A stretch of DNA of 64,000 nucleotides. Source: Alphaproteobacteria bacterium. Lineage in GTDB: Bacteria; Pseudomonadota; Alphaproteobacteria; Rs-D84; CASDRH01. The stretch is from the NCBI GenBank assembly GCA_025210155.1, contig JAOASE010000004.1:1-64000 (forward strand), in the 5' to 3' direction. The notes below the pieces were generated by a model. That model did no database searches. It saw only the letters and a program-made list of their open reading frames with translations, and was not told the origin of the DNA. Positions 40,424 to 49,673 of this stretch are shown piece by piece. A program made the translations under genes and the position numbers. Position 1 is the first letter of the stretch. Every line of letters starts with the position of its first letter.

Positions 40424-41959
40424 TTAATTATTCCAACCACCATCATTAATAATTTCTAAATTATAACAAGATCTTGTATCTCCTCTGTCGCAAGCTGTTT
40501 GACACAAAAGTTCACTACCTTGCTTACCACAACCAGAAGACATATTACTTACTGAGGCGCCTGAATCTATCCAAGCTTGACACACATTATCGTAACCAGA
40601 TCCTTGACATGCAAAACCTAAGTTATTGTCTGTTGGATTACTTGATAAAAGAGCTGCACATGTTGCCTCATCTTTTCCCGAGCTACATGTTTCTTGTAAT
40701 GATTGAGCGTCTGGATTAGTTTCTAAAAATGCTGCGCAAGCTCCTTCATGACCTCCTCTACAAGCACTCTTTAAGTCCCCTTGGGATTTACTAGGTAAGC
40801 TAATTAATTTTTCACAAATTAAATCGTTTCCTCCGGCGCATGCTAATCCTAAATAATATGAGCTACTAGTAACTTCTGCCATCTTTTCACAAGCACCTTC
40901 ACCGCCACCTTTACAAGCAGTATATAATTCTGAAGCTGAAGTAGAACCAGTATCCATAAATGCTTGGCAAACCACATCACTACCTCCTTGGCAAGCCCAG
41001 GCCATATCTTTTGATGCCGGATTAGATTTTAGGTATTCCCCGCAGACAACATCCGAACCACTATTACCACACGCATATTTTAATTCAGCAGATGAAACTC
41101 CAGAATCAACATAAATCTGACAGACAGAATCATTGTTACTTCCTTCACATGCATTTCTAAGAAACATTGTATCTCCTGTAGTAGCGTATTTTTCACAAGC
41201 AGTTTGTATTCCAGCACTACAAACCAATCCATAGTATGCTGGCATAGGTATATCTTCTCTAGTCATAAATTCATCGCATGCTGCTGTGTTTTTAGAAGAT
41301 GTGCATACGTACATTAAATCCATTGTTGGAATTTGACTAAGACTACTTACCAATTCTTCACTTGGAGTATATTCGTCGCCATTAGAACCTTCTGAAACAG
41401 ATGAATTATTATTGACACTACCGTCAGGGTTAACCGACCCACCTGAGGCTGATGACTTTTGAGGAGTCATACCTGCATATGTCACAAAATTATTTCCTTC
41501 TGTTATCTCATTTTCAGTTGTACAAGCAATATAAACATCATCTAACTTCGTTACAAAGTCATCATCTTGAGCTATAAATTGACATTCTTCTTCACTATCT
41601 GCATTTGTTATATCAAGCCTATATAATTTTTCACTCATGGCTGTAACATCATATTCCCCGCCAAATGGCGTTATATTAGAATCCATTATACCAGTATCAA
41701 CAAAAAGGTTTTTAAATGTTCTGTCCTCTCCTAGCACTACACCTTCATCTGTATAAGTAGTTCCTACATAATTTTTCTTTATGTTTTGAGATATACTTGC
41801 AACTTCATTTTTTAAATCATTCATTTTGGTTTGTTTATGAGCCATCCTGTACAACCTAAAACCTATCAAAACTATAATTGCGATAATTGCTAGCACCCCT
41901 AGCATTTCTATCATTGAACGACCTTTTGCTTTTTGTAATTTTTCTTTGCTTTTAACCAT
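40424..41959 (-). CDS. Type IV pilin-like protein with Cys-rich repeats (first of pair)
   Basis: The 511-residue protein has KGRSMIEMLGVLAIIAIIV as prepilin-type N-terminus with Glu at +5 after the Gly. The globular part (GVVLGEDRTFKNLF, ITPFGGEYDV) aligns with its neighbour, followed by a Ser/Gly/Asn linker. Nine or so Cys repeats (ACQGGSDVVCQAFMDTGS, ACRGGHEGACAAFLETNP) follow. The common N-domain looks like PilS-type (type IVb) pilins. The large repeat domain is not seen in ordinary pilins, so it may be a minor, tip or adhesive pilin. Confidence 0.8.
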   Translation of the reverse strand: MVKSKEKLQKAKGRSMIEMLGVLAIIAIIVLIGFRLYRMAHKQTKMNDLKNEVASISQNIKKNYVGTTYTDEGVVLGEDRTFKNLFVDTGIMDSNITPFGGEYDVTAMSEKLYRLDITNADSEEECQFIAQDDDFVTKLDDVYIACTTENEITEGNNFVTYAGMTPQKSSASGGSVNPDGSVNNNSSVSEGSNGDEYTPSEELVSSLSQIPTMDLMYVCTSSKNTAACDEFMTREDIPMPAYYGLVCSAGIQTACEKYATTGDTMFLRNACEGSNNDSVCQIYVDSGVSSAELKYACGNSGSDVVCGEYLKSNPASKDMAWACQGGSDVVCQAFMDTGSTSASELYTACKGGGEGACEKMAEVTSSSYYLGLACAGGNDLICEKLISLPSKSQGDLKSACRGGHEGACAAFLETNPDAQSLQETCSSGKDEATCAALLSSNPTDNNLGFACQGSGYDNVCQAWIDSGASVSNMSSGCGKQGSELLCQTACDRGDTRSCYNLEIINDGGWNN

Positions 41960-41992
41960 AAAAAAACTCCCTTAATTTTCTTAAGAGAGTTT
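41960..41992 (-). promoter_or_regulatory. Hairpin burying the ribosome-binding site of the first pilin-like gene
   Basis: Stem, loop and T run are identical to 40361-40395 apart from one T fewer; identity extends to roughly 44 bases. AAGGGAG in the 3' arm is the only Shine-Dalgarno for ATG 41959. Confidence 0.75.
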
Positions 41993-42021
41993 AACAAATT
42001 TTTATAACATATTCAAATACA

Positions 42022-42978
42022 TTATTTAGATGAAAATTCTTTAATATTTTCTAATGTATTGAAACAAACTAATTCTGAACCTTCTCCAAGGTCAAATCTT
42101 TTGAAAAGGTTTGTTAGAACGTTAGCAGTTCCACATTCTACAAAAGTTTTCATACCGTGTTTTGAAACCATGTTGTTAACAGATTGAACCCATTTAACTC
42201 CATTTGTTATTTGGAAAGTTAAGTGAGATTTAATTTCATCTGTAGATGCTTCTACTTCACCACTTTTGTTAGATAAGAATTTAATTTTAGGTTCTTGCAT
42301 TTCTACTTTACCTAATAACTCAGCTATTTTATCTTGAGATGGTTTCATTAATTCTGAGTGAGTTGGTGTTGACACTGGCAAAGGTAATGCTCTTTTTGCA
42401 CCAGCTTCTTTACATTTAACGCCGGCTTCTTCTAAACCTTTTTTATAACCAGAGATAACAACTTGACCTGGGCAGTTGTCATTGGCTATATCACAGTAAA
42501 AGTCTTCGCCTTTAGCTGTAACTTCATCACATATTTCTTTAATTTTTTCTACAGGAAGACCTAATATTGCCATCATACCAGCAACACCTTCTTCAACACA
42601 TTCTGCTGCAAATTTACCTCTTGCATGAACAAGTCTAACGGCGTCTTCTAAACTTAATGCTCCACTAGCAACTAATGCTGAATATTCACCTAGAGAGTGA
42701 CCTGCTACCATATCAGCGACTTCTTCTAATTTTTTACCTGAAATTTCTTCGAAAGCTCTTAATGTTGCGATTGAAGCTACTAAGATTGCTGGTTGAACGT
42801 TTTCTGGTTTACCAAGTGTAGCATCGTCGCCTTCAAACATAATTTTTGATATTTCATAACCTAAAGCTTTATCAGCTCTGTCGAATACTTCTTTAGCAGA
42901 TGAGTAGTTATCATATAAATCTTTACCCATACCTACTTTTTGACTTCCCTGTCCTGGGAATGTAAAAATTGTAGTCAT
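42022..42978 (-). CDS. fabD: Malonyl-CoA-ACP transacylase
   Basis: The 318-residue protein starts FPGQGSQKVGMGKDL, has nucleophile Ser95 in GHSLGEYSA, the substrate Arg region LVHARGKFA, and catalytic His in VSTPTHSELM. It loads malonyl groups on ACP. First gene of the fatty-acid cluster; the pilin-like pair separates it from fabG. Confidence 0.96.
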   Translation of the reverse strand: MTTIFTFPGQGSQKVGMGKDLYDNYSSAKEVFDRADKALGYEISKIMFEGDDATLGKPENVQPAILVASIATLRAFEEISGKKLEEVADMVAGHSLGEYSALVASGALSLEDAVRLVHARGKFAAECVEEGVAGMMAILGLPVEKIKEICDEVTAKGEDFYCDIANDNCPGQVVISGYKKGLEEAGVKCKEAGAKRALPLPVSTPTHSELMKPSQDKIAELLGKVEMQEPKIKFLSNKSGEVEASTDEIKSHLTFQITNGVKWVQSVNNMVSKHGMKTFVECGTANVLTNLFKRFDLGEGSELVCFNTLENIKEFSSK

Positions 42979-43053
42979 TTTTTATCCTTTGTATTTTGTT
43001 AAATTTCTTGTTAATGCTATATTTTTTGTTTTTAAAAATCAAGATTAAAGTAT

Positions 43054-43485
43054 TTAGCAGAACTTCTCAAATTCCTCTCTGATTCTTTCTGCTCTAATTT
43101 CCATATCTTTTTCTTCCATTTCTGTTAATGGTTTATTCCATATAGTATCTGGCCAGTGAGGATCATTTTTTGTTCTGCAAATTACATGAACGTGAAGTTG
43201 TGGTGTCATGTTTCCTATTGCGGCAACATTAATTCTATCGCAAGGGAAAAGCTCTTCCATAACGTTTGATGCTAAAGTTATTTCACTTTGCAGCTGCATT
43301 TGATCTTCTTCTGTTAATTGGTTCATTTGTGTTATTGGATCGCCATTTTCTTTTAACTTTCTTGGTATTAGAAGTATCCAAGGACATTCTTCTTTGTTAG
43401 TCATTAGAACTGTTGAAAGCGGTAAATCTATTATGTAAGATTCGTTGTCGAAATTTTTTAATAATGCAAATTCTTTTTGTGACAT
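43054..43485 (-). CDS. HIT family protein
   Basis: The 143-residue protein has a histidine triad variant PQLHVHVICR, where the first His is Gln (Q-x-H-x-H), typical of one proteobacterial HIT subgroup. WILLIPRK and INVAAIGNMTP fit the fold. Likely a nucleotidyl hydrolase or transferase; substrate unknown. Confidence 0.88.
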   Translation of the reverse strand: MSQKEFALLKNFDNESYIIDLPLSTVLMTNKEECPWILLIPRKLKENGDPITQMNQLTEEDQMQLQSEITLASNVMEELFPCDRINVAAIGNMTPQLHVHVICRTKNDPHWPDTIWNKPLTEMEEKDMEIRAERIREEFEKFC

Positions 43486-43539
43486 TTTATTTATCTCCTT
43501 ATGTTAATATGGAGGGACTTTATTCCCTCCAGTGATTTC

Positions 43540-44304
43540 TTATTTAATGTATTTTCTACAAAGTTCTAATTCTTCTGGAGTATCTACGTCTGCAGGTGCT
43601 TCCTTAATTAGTTTTATCTCTTTTAGAAGTTTAACATAAATTGACATGCCTAGTTCCATAACTCTAAGTTGCTCAAGCATTTCTCTTTTTTCTAAAATGC
43701 CAACTGGAGATGAAATGAACTTTTTAAGAGATTCTACTTTGTAAACGTAAATTCCTACGTGGTCGTAAATTTCTCTTTTATTATCTGCATCTCTGTCGAA
43801 TGGAATTAAAGATCTTGAGAAGTATAAAGCCCTTGCTTCATCTTCACCTTCTTTAAAACCAGCGGCTACTTTTACAAAGTTTGGTTGATAGTAATCTTTT
43901 TCATCCATTATCTTTACTGGAGTTGTTACATCAGCGCCTGTCTTTTCTTGTAGTTCTACAAGAGCTGTAATTGCGTTAGGATTAACGTTAATAGCGTCTC
44001 CTTGGAAAGATACTGCTCTATCATATTTTGTTCCATCTGGATCTATCTTTTGTAGAGCTGCGTAGATTCTATCTGAACCTGAAGGAAGAGTTGGATCTGT
44101 TAAGATTGCTTCTCCACCGTTTTTAACTATTTCTTCTACAATTTCAGGATCGCCTGCTGCAACACATACATCGTAGTCAGTCATATTTTTAACGTTTTCG
44201 TAAATTCTTAAAATCATTGATTTGCCGTTGATATCAGCAAGAGGTTTGTTTGGACATCTAGTCGAAGCAAGACGAGATGGTATAAATACTATTGTTTTTG
44301 ACAT
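43540..44304 (-). CDS. kdsB: 3-deoxy-manno-octulosonate cytidylyltransferase
   Basis: The 254-residue protein starts IVFIPSRLASTRCPNKPLADINGKSMI, has AILTDPTLPSGSDRI, QGDAINVNP and HVGIYVYKVESLKKF. It activates KDO as CMP-KDO for lipopolysaccharide, so the organism has, or had, an LPS core. Confidence 0.95.
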   Translation of the reverse strand: MSKTIVFIPSRLASTRCPNKPLADINGKSMILRIYENVKNMTDYDVCVAAGDPEIVEEIVKNGGEAILTDPTLPSGSDRIYAALQKIDPDGTKYDRAVSFQGDAINVNPNAITALVELQEKTGADVTTPVKIMDEKDYYQPNFVKVAAGFKEGEDEARALYFSRSLIPFDRDADNKREIYDHVGIYVYKVESLKKFISSPVGILEKREMLEQLRVMELGMSIYVKLLKEIKLIKEAPADVDTPEELELCRKYIK

Positions 44305-44320
44305 TGTATATTCCTTATTA

Positions 44321-44661
44321 TATCAAGGTTTTCAAATTTTTGATTAACTAATCGTAAAAGGTAATTATGTCGAGTATTAATTATACACTTCCAAATTACT
44401 TTTATATCTATTTAATTCAAAACTTCAAAAACTCTAAAACTAACCTTTTAGGAAAGTTTTTCGTTAATTTATAGTTCGTTCTTGGACGAACCGTATAAAT
44501 TTGCCTTTCTTAATATTTATAGCTTACCTTTAGAAAGCTGTATAAATTCATAAGTTTAGCTTTGTTATTTTGAGGTATTATAATAAAAAATGCAAGGAAA
44601 AAATTTAATATATATTTAAATTAGTATTTATGGTATAATCTATTAAAAATTTGGAGGAGTT
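44321..44661 (-). repeat. Intergenic region with a type-B interspersed repeat copy upstream of kdsB
   Basis: On the minus strand TTTGGAAGTGTATAATTAATAC (core about 44368-44389), then CTCGACATAATTACC and TACGATTAGTTAA, match the copies before atpB, atpE and the CoA-ligase-like gene. Farther out lie GTTCGT/ACGAAC (44474-44491) and AT-rich sequence. The plus-strand end holds TATAAT (44634-44639) and GGAGGAG for the gene at 44662. No ORF is supported. Confidence 0.6.
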
Positions 44662-44910
44662 ATGGAACTTTATAATATAATTGGTGGAATTGGTGTTTTT
44701 CTATTAATACTGGATTATTTTTTATTAGAAACTGGTAGAGTTAAACCTCATGATATTTCTTATTGTGGGATAAATATTGCTGCCTGCGTATGCGTTCTTT
44801 ATTCTTTAGCATTCGCATGGAATCTACCCTCTTTTATAATTCAAGTATCTTTTATTGCTATAAGTATATATGGTATTAACAGAGGCATAAAGGATAGAAA
44901 AAAAGGTTAA
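44662..44910 (+). CDS. CBU_0592-like small membrane protein
   Basis: 82 residues, three hydrophobic segments (YNIIGGIGVFLLILDYFLL, INIAACVCVLYSLAF, FIIQVSFIAISIYGI) and a basic tail. The pattern IGGIGVFLLILDYFLLETG, WNLPSFIIQ and ISIYGINRG matches, from memory, the CBU_0592 family of small membrane proteins. Function unknown. Strong Shine-Dalgarno GGAGGAG precedes the ATG. It converges on rplQ. Confidence 0.8.
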   Translation: MELYNIIGGIGVFLLILDYFLLETGRVKPHDISYCGINIAACVCVLYSLAFAWNLPSFIIQVSFIAISIYGINRGIKDRKKG

Positions 44911-44935
44911 TTTAGAATTCACTCTATTTATAAAA

Positions 44936-44960
44936 AAAACTCCCTATTGGGAGCTTTTTT
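44936..44960. terminator. Bidirectional terminator between the CBU_0592-like gene and rplQ
   Basis: CTCCC/GGGAG with loop TATT has an A run before and a T run after, so it works for both converging transcripts, including the end of the ribosomal cluster. Confidence 0.88.
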
Positions 44961-44990
44961 ATTTTTTGCTGTAAGGCATTTAGTCTTGGA

Positions 44991-45569
44991 CTACTTACCT
45001 CTACCACTAGCTTTTTGAACTGTAGCTTTTGGAGCTGACTTAGTTGAAGCTGCTTTTTTAGCTGTAGATTTTGCAACTTTTGGAGTTGTATCTTTAGCTA
45101 CTGCTGGAGCTTCTGCTTTTGGAGCAGCTGCTTCCATTTGTTTTTGCATTTCAGCAATTACTGCTTTTTCTGCTGCAACTTGAGCTTTTTGTTTAGCACC
45201 TTTAGCATCTTCGTTTCTTTCAACGTATTCAATGATTGCCATAGGAGCAGCGTCACCGTATCTGAAACCAGCTTTTAATACTCTTGTATATCCACCGTTT
45301 CTATCAGCGTATCTTTTACCTAATTCGTTGAATAGTTTTTTAACTGATTCTTCACATCTTAAGAAAGCGAATGCTTGTCTTCTTGATGCTAATGTATCTT
45401 TTTTAGCTAATGTGATCATCTTATCAGCAAAAGTTCTTAGGTCTTTCGCTTTTGGCAAAGTTGTTTTGATTTGTTCATGTTCGATTAATGCACAAACCAT
45501 GTTTGAAAGCATTGCTTTTCTGTGTGATGATGTTCTATTTAATTTTCTTCCTGACATTCTGTGTCTCAT
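44991..45569 (-). CDS. rplQ: Ribosomal protein L17 with long C-terminal extension
   Basis: The L17 core starts [20 protein letters not shown] and ends at about residue 120 with the [14 protein letters not shown] block. A roughly 70-residue Ala/Lys-rich tail follows ([21 protein letters not shown]). Typical L17 is about 117-140 residues, so 192 is long. Similar Lys/Ala tails end L15, L22 and S3 here. A 118-base leader with two hairpins separates it from rpoA. Confidence 0.95.
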   Translation of the reverse strand: MRHRMSGRKLNRTSSHRKAMLSNMVCALIEHEQIKTTLPKAKDLRTFADKMITLAKKDTLASRRQAFAFLRCEESVKKLFNELGKRYADRNGGYTRVLKAGFRYGDAAPMAIIEYVERNEDAKGAKQKAQVAAEKAVIAEMQKQMEAAAPKAEAPAVAKDTTPKVAKSTAKKAASTKSAPKATVQKASGRGK

Positions 45570-45596
45570 TGTAGTATACCTTTCTTCTTTTGCTTT

Positions 45597-45664
45597 ACAT
45601 CAACTTGTGATGTGGATTTAATTTCATCTTGCCCTCACCTAATAGCTTAAGCGAAAGGCAAGAT
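45597..45664 (-). other. Two hairpins between rpoA and rplQ
   Basis: ACATCA/TGATGT (45597-45613) and ATCTTGCC/GGCAAGAT (45626-45664) flank short loops. They could regulate or process the rplQ message; neither ends in a T run on the minus strand. Confidence 0.4.
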
Positions 45665-45687
45665 TAAATAATTATTTTATTGAATTA

Positions 45688-46719
45688 TTAGCTATATGGA
45701 TTTTCATATTTTTTAGCTAGTTCTTCAATGTTCTCTGGTCTCCACCCTTCTACTTTCATACCAAGGTGTAAGCCCATAGCTTCTAGTTGACTCTTAATTT
45801 CGTTTAGAGATTTTCTACCGAAGTTAGGAGTTTTCAACATATCGTTTTCAGTTTTTTGAACTAGATCTCCAATGTAAAGGATTTCGTCGTTCTTTAAGCA
45901 GTTGTCTGCTCTAACTGATAATTCTAGTTCATCTACTTTTTTCAATAGAGCCTTAGGGAATGGTAGTTCTTCTTCTACTTCTTCCGCTGTAACTGTTTCA
46001 GGATCTTCAAAGTTGATGAATAATGTTGCTTGATCAGTCATGATTCTAGCTGCTAATGCAACTGCATCTTCTGGAGTCATAGCACCATTTGTTTTAACTG
46101 TTAGTTCTAGTTTGTCGAAGTCTGTTCTTTGACCAACTCTGGCTGGTGATACTTTGTAAGCAACGTTTAGAACTGGTGAGAAGATTGCGTCTAAAGAAAT
46201 GTATCCGATAGGTGCGTTTTCTACTTTTAGTTCTTCTGAAGTTTTATAACCTTTGTTTGTATCAGCAAATAGTTCGATATTAATTTCGCCTTTGCCGTCT
46301 AGGTTACAAAGTACCAAGTCTTTGTTTAGAACTTCTACGCCATTAGCTTCTTCGATGTCGCCTGCAGTAACTACGCAAGGACCAGTTGCTTTTAACGTTA
46401 ATTTCTTTTGTCCCATAGAATGTGATTTTAAGCTAACTTGTTTTAAGTTAAGCATAAATTCTATGATATCTTCTTTCATACCTACTTTTGATGAGAATTC
46501 ATGTAAAACGCCATCAATTTTCATTCCTACAAGAGCTGTACCTTGTAAAGATGATAGTAAGATTCTTCTTAAAGCTGTTCCTAAAGTCAGACCGTAGCCT
46601 CTCTCCAATGGTTCTGCAACTAAAACAGCTTCATTTTCTCTCGCTGTTTTTTCAATTGTTACTTTTTCTGGTTTTATTAGATCTTGCCAATTATGTTCTA
46701 TCACTGTATTATCTCCCAT
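45688..46719 (-). CDS. rpoA: RNA polymerase subunit alpha
   Basis: 343 residues from ATG 46719 (MGDNTVIEHNWQDLIKPEKV). The longer frame starts with TTG at 46767 and adds residues not seen in RpoA. The N-terminal dimer domain (ERGYGLTLGTALRRILLSSLQGTAL) and the C-terminal DNA- and activator-binding domain (LKTPNFGRKSLNEIKSQLEAMGLHLGM) are both complete. No clear Shine-Dalgarno is seen. Confidence 0.96.
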   Translation of the reverse strand: MGDNTVIEHNWQDLIKPEKVTIEKTARENEAVLVAEPLERGYGLTLGTALRRILLSSLQGTALVGMKIDGVLHEFSSKVGMKEDIIEFMLNLKQVSLKSHSMGQKKLTLKATGPCVVTAGDIEEANGVEVLNKDLVLCNLDGKGEINIELFADTNKGYKTSEELKVENAPIGYISLDAIFSPVLNVAYKVSPARVGQRTDFDKLELTVKTNGAMTPEDAVALAARIMTDQATLFINFEDPETVTAEEVEEELPFPKALLKKVDELELSVRADNCLKNDEILYIGDLVQKTENDMLKTPNFGRKSLNEIKSQLEAMGLHLGMKVEGWRPENIEELAKKYENPYS

Positions 46720-46782
46720 GTTTGGATTTGGACTATATTTTTTTGTTCGCTTTGAAAACCAAAGCAAGGGTTAATTAAAAAA

Positions 46783-47169
46783 TTAAACCCTTCTAGCTTT
46801 CTTAGCTCTACAACCGTTGTGTGGTACTTTAGTTATGTCAACGATAGTTTGAACAACTAGACCAGCTGATTGTAAACCTCTGATTGCAGCTTCTCTACCA
46901 GAACCTGGACCGTGAGTTTTAACTTCAACGCTTTTCATTCCATGTTCCATAGCTTTTTTAGCCGCATCTTCTGCAGTGATTGTTGCAGCATATGGTGTAG
47001 CTTTTTTAGCACCTTTGAAGCCGTGGCAACCTGATGTAGACCAGCTTACTACTGAACCTGAAAGGTCTGTAATTGTGATTCTTGTGTTATTGAAAGTAGC
47101 TAAAACGTGTGCAATTCCAGCAGGAACGTTTTTTCTTTCTCTTTTTTTAACTTTTGATACTGTAGCCAT
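46783..47169 (-). CDS. rpsK: Ribosomal protein S11
   Basis: 128 residues. The N-terminal [15 protein letters not shown] and the C-terminal [18 protein letters not shown], containing the universally conserved PHNGCR, identify it. It lies 17 bases after rpsM. Confidence 0.97.
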   Translation of the reverse strand: MATVSKVKKRERKNVPAGIAHVLATFNNTRITITDLSGSVVSWSTSGCHGFKGAKKATPYAATITAEDAAKKAMEHGMKSVEVKTHGPGSGREAAIRGLQSAGLVVQTIVDITKVPHNGCRAKKARRV

Positions 47170-47186
47170 TTTTAATTAACTCCTAA

Positions 47187-47555
47187 CTATTTCTTCTTAC
47201 CTGCTATCGCAACGGCTTTACCTTTACGAGTTCTAGCATTAGTTCTAGTATTTTGACCTCTTACTGGAAGTCTTTTAGTGTGTCTGATACCTCTGTAACA
47301 TCTAAGATCTTGAAGTCTTTTGATATTCATAGAAACTTCTCTTCTTTTGTCACCTTCCACACTGTATGTAGAGTCGATTAAATCACGGATTTTGATAATT
47401 TGATCATCTGTTAATGATGAAACTCTCATATCGTCTTTAATTTTTAATTTTTTGCAGATTTCTACTGCTGTTGTTCTTCCAATTCCATAAATATAAGTAA
47501 GAGCAATAACAACTCTCTTTTCATTTGGAATATTTACACCTGATATACGTGCCAA
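47187..47555 (-). CDS. rpsM: Ribosomal protein S13
   Basis: 122 residues. [26 protein letters not shown] and [29 protein letters not shown] are the S13 ends. First gene of the alpha operon, with its own promoter. No adk lies between it and secY, contrary to many relatives. Confidence 0.97.
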   Translation of the reverse strand: MARISGVNIPNEKRVVIALTYIYGIGRTTAVEICKKLKIKDDMRVSSLTDDQIIKIRDLIDSTYSVEGDKRREVSMNIKRLQDLRCYRGIRHTKRLPVRGQNTRTNARTRKGKAVAIAGKKK

Positions 47556-47593
47556 TTTTTGTCTCCTTGAGTATTATCTTAAAAATTGTTTTT

Positions 47594-47621
47594 ATATTAT
47601 GCAATCTGTACTAAATGTCAA
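47594..47621 (-). promoter_or_regulatory. Promoter of rpsM-rpsK-rpoA-rplQ
   Basis: TTGACA and TAATAT, 16 bases apart on the minus strand, end about 39 bases before rpsM. Confidence 0.75.
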
Positions 47622-47722
47622 TAAAAAAGTTTCTTTTTATTTCATCGCCGGGTCAGCTCAACAAAAAGATCTCGAGTAAATGCTTTTTCATGTCAAATAG
47701 ATGATTTACACCTTTGGGTTTT

Positions 47723-47749
47723 GCTGAGAGGTTACCTTTTGCTCTCAGC
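47723..47749 (-). other. Hairpin after secY
   Basis: GCTGAGAG/CTCTCAGC with an 11-base loop, directly behind the secY stop. There is no T run on the minus strand, so a Rho-independent end is doubtful; partial termination or 3' protection is possible. Confidence 0.5.
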
Positions 47750-47757
47750 GCGCAACC

Positions 47758-49089
47758 TTATCTAAATCTTCTTTTTTGTTTACCAGCAGATTTCATGATA
47801 GCTTCATACTGGCTAGAGATTAGATGAGATTGAATTTGTGAAATTGTTTCCATAATAACGTTTACTATGATTAACAATCCTGTTCCGCTTATCAACATAA
47901 CACCAAAGTTTCCTGTTACATAGTCTGGTAATAAGCAGATTACTGCTAGGAAGCCAGCTCCGAAAACTGTTAGTCTAGTTGTTATATAATCAAAGTATTT
48001 AGCAGTTGATTCACCTGGTCTAATTCCTGGGATGAATGCTCCACTGTCTTTTAAATTTTCTGCTGTTTCTTCTGGATTAAAGTGCAATGATGCAAACATA
48101 AATGAGAAGAATACTATTAATAAACCTACTACTATGATATAAGTTAAGCTTCCGATTTGTAGGAATGAGTTAACTAATTGTAGTGAGTTAGATTGTACGC
48201 CTGCTTTACTTAAGAAAGTAGCAATAAGAGCTGGGATACCTACTAGCGATTGAGCGAAGATTGGAGGTAATACACCTGCAAGGTTTAGCTTCAATGGCAT
48301 GTGTGTCATATTTTGGTTACCCATCATATTAGCTCTTTTTGGATAATGGATTGATATTCTTCTTTGAGCCATTTCTACGAAAACAGTTACGTAGAATAAT
48401 GCTAGAATACCTGCAATAATAGCCATTAATGTTATAGGTTGGATTTGACCAACATTAGCTAATTGAGTTAATTGCATAAATCTTGTTGGGAATGTAGTTA
48501 TGATACCAGCAAAGATTATTAATGATGATCCTTGTCCAATACCTTTAATAGTGATTTGCTCACCCATCCACATAACAAGCATAGTACCTGCTAGTAATGA
48601 AACCATTGTTGAAAAGATGAAAAATCCACCTGGGTTTATTACAGCACCTTCTGTTGCCATAAGTCCCATAGCCATACCGTAACCTTGGATTAAACAAATC
48701 AAGATTGTTAGATATCTAGTGTATTGATTTATCTTTTGTTGACCTGAAGGACCTTCTTTTCTTAGTTGAGAAAGTGACGGTGTAACAAAAGTCATCATTT
48801 GCATAATGATTGATGCAGAGATGTAAGGTATGATGTTCAATGCGAAAATCGTCATTCTAGATAACGCACCACCAGTGAATGAGTTAAAGATATCTAGTAA
48901 TCCAGACCCCTCACCTGAGAATAATTCTTTCAACGCAGACGCATCAACACCTGGTAATGGTATGAAAGAACCCACTCTATAAATTATTAAGACCATGATT
49001 GTGAAGAAAATCCTCTGTTTTAAAGCAGAAGATTTCTTCAAATCTGTCATTGATATGCTTGATGCTATTTTTTCAGCAATAGAACTCAT
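47758..49089 (-). CDS. secY: Protein translocase subunit SecY
   Basis: 443 residues with ten membrane segments. GSFIPLPGVD, plug-domain sequence GGALSRMTIFALNIIPYISASIIMQ, and GPSGQQKINQYTRYLT mark SecY. I chose ATG 49089, with AAGGTG at good distance, over the TTG at 49095. It forms the membrane pore for Sec export, here used by the autotransporter, lipoprotein and EF-hand protein among others. Confidence 0.96.
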   Translation of the reverse strand: MSSIAEKIASSISMTDLKKSSALKQRIFFTIMVLIIYRVGSFIPLPGVDASALKELFSGEGSGLLDIFNSFTGGALSRMTIFALNIIPYISASIIMQMMTFVTPSLSQLRKEGPSGQQKINQYTRYLTILICLIQGYGMAMGLMATEGAVINPGGFFIFSTMVSLLAGTMLVMWMGEQITIKGIGQGSSLIIFAGIITTFPTRFMQLTQLANVGQIQPITLMAIIAGILALFYVTVFVEMAQRRISIHYPKRANMMGNQNMTHMPLKLNLAGVLPPIFAQSLVGIPALIATFLSKAGVQSNSLQLVNSFLQIGSLTYIIVVGLLIVFFSFMFASLHFNPEETAENLKDSGAFIPGIRPGESTAKYFDYITTRLTVFGAGFLAVICLLPDYVTGNFGVMLISGTGLLIIVNVIMETISQIQSHLISSQYEAIMKSAGKQKRRFR

Positions 49090-49100
49090 ATGCAATCACC

Positions 49101-49643
49101 TTATTTTTTAGATTTATTTTTCTTTTCTAATCTAGAAACTTTTTCTTTGTTTTTAGCAGGAAGTTTACCTTCTACTTTTTTAGCTTCGATAAGTTTCACA
49201 GATCCACCAGCTTTTTCAACAGCTTCTTTAGCACTGTCTGAACATTTAGCTACTTCTAATTTTAAAGCTGATTTAACTTCACCTTTAGCAATAACTTTAA
49301 CGCCGTTTTTAGCTTTTGAAATTACGCCTGCTTCTACTAGAGTAGCTTCGTTAATTTTAGCTGATGCTTTTAATTTTTTGCTATCTACAGCTGCTTGTAA
49401 TTTTTCTAAAGTTACTACAGCGTAAACTTTTTTGAATACAAAGTTTGAGAAACCTCTAGTTGGTAATCTTCTGTGTAAAGGAGTTTGTCCACCTTCGAAA
49501 CCATTGATAGATACGCCTTCTCTAGATTTTTGTCCTTTGTGACCTCTACCAGCAGTTTTACCTTTACCTGATCCGATACCTCTACCAACTCTCATTTTAG
49601 AGCTTTTAGCACCTTTGTTGTCTGATAACATATTTAATTTCAT
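49101..49643 (-). CDS. rplO: Ribosomal protein L15
   Basis: 180 residues, longer than the usual 145-160, because of a Lys-rich tail (KLPAKNKEKVSRLEKKNKSKK). The core GRGIGSGKGKTAGRGHKGQKSR is the L15 signature. Confidence 0.96.
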   Translation of the reverse strand: MKLNMLSDNKGAKSSKMRVGRGIGSGKGKTAGRGHKGQKSREGVSINGFEGGQTPLHRRLPTRGFSNFVFKKVYAVVTLEKLQAAVDSKKLKASAKINEATLVEAGVISKAKNGVKVIAKGEVKSALKLEVAKCSDSAKEAVEKAGGSVKLIEAKKVEGKLPAKNKEKVSRLEKKNKSKK

Positions 49644-49673
49644 TTTTTAATTCCTTTTTTTAAAATTTTTATA

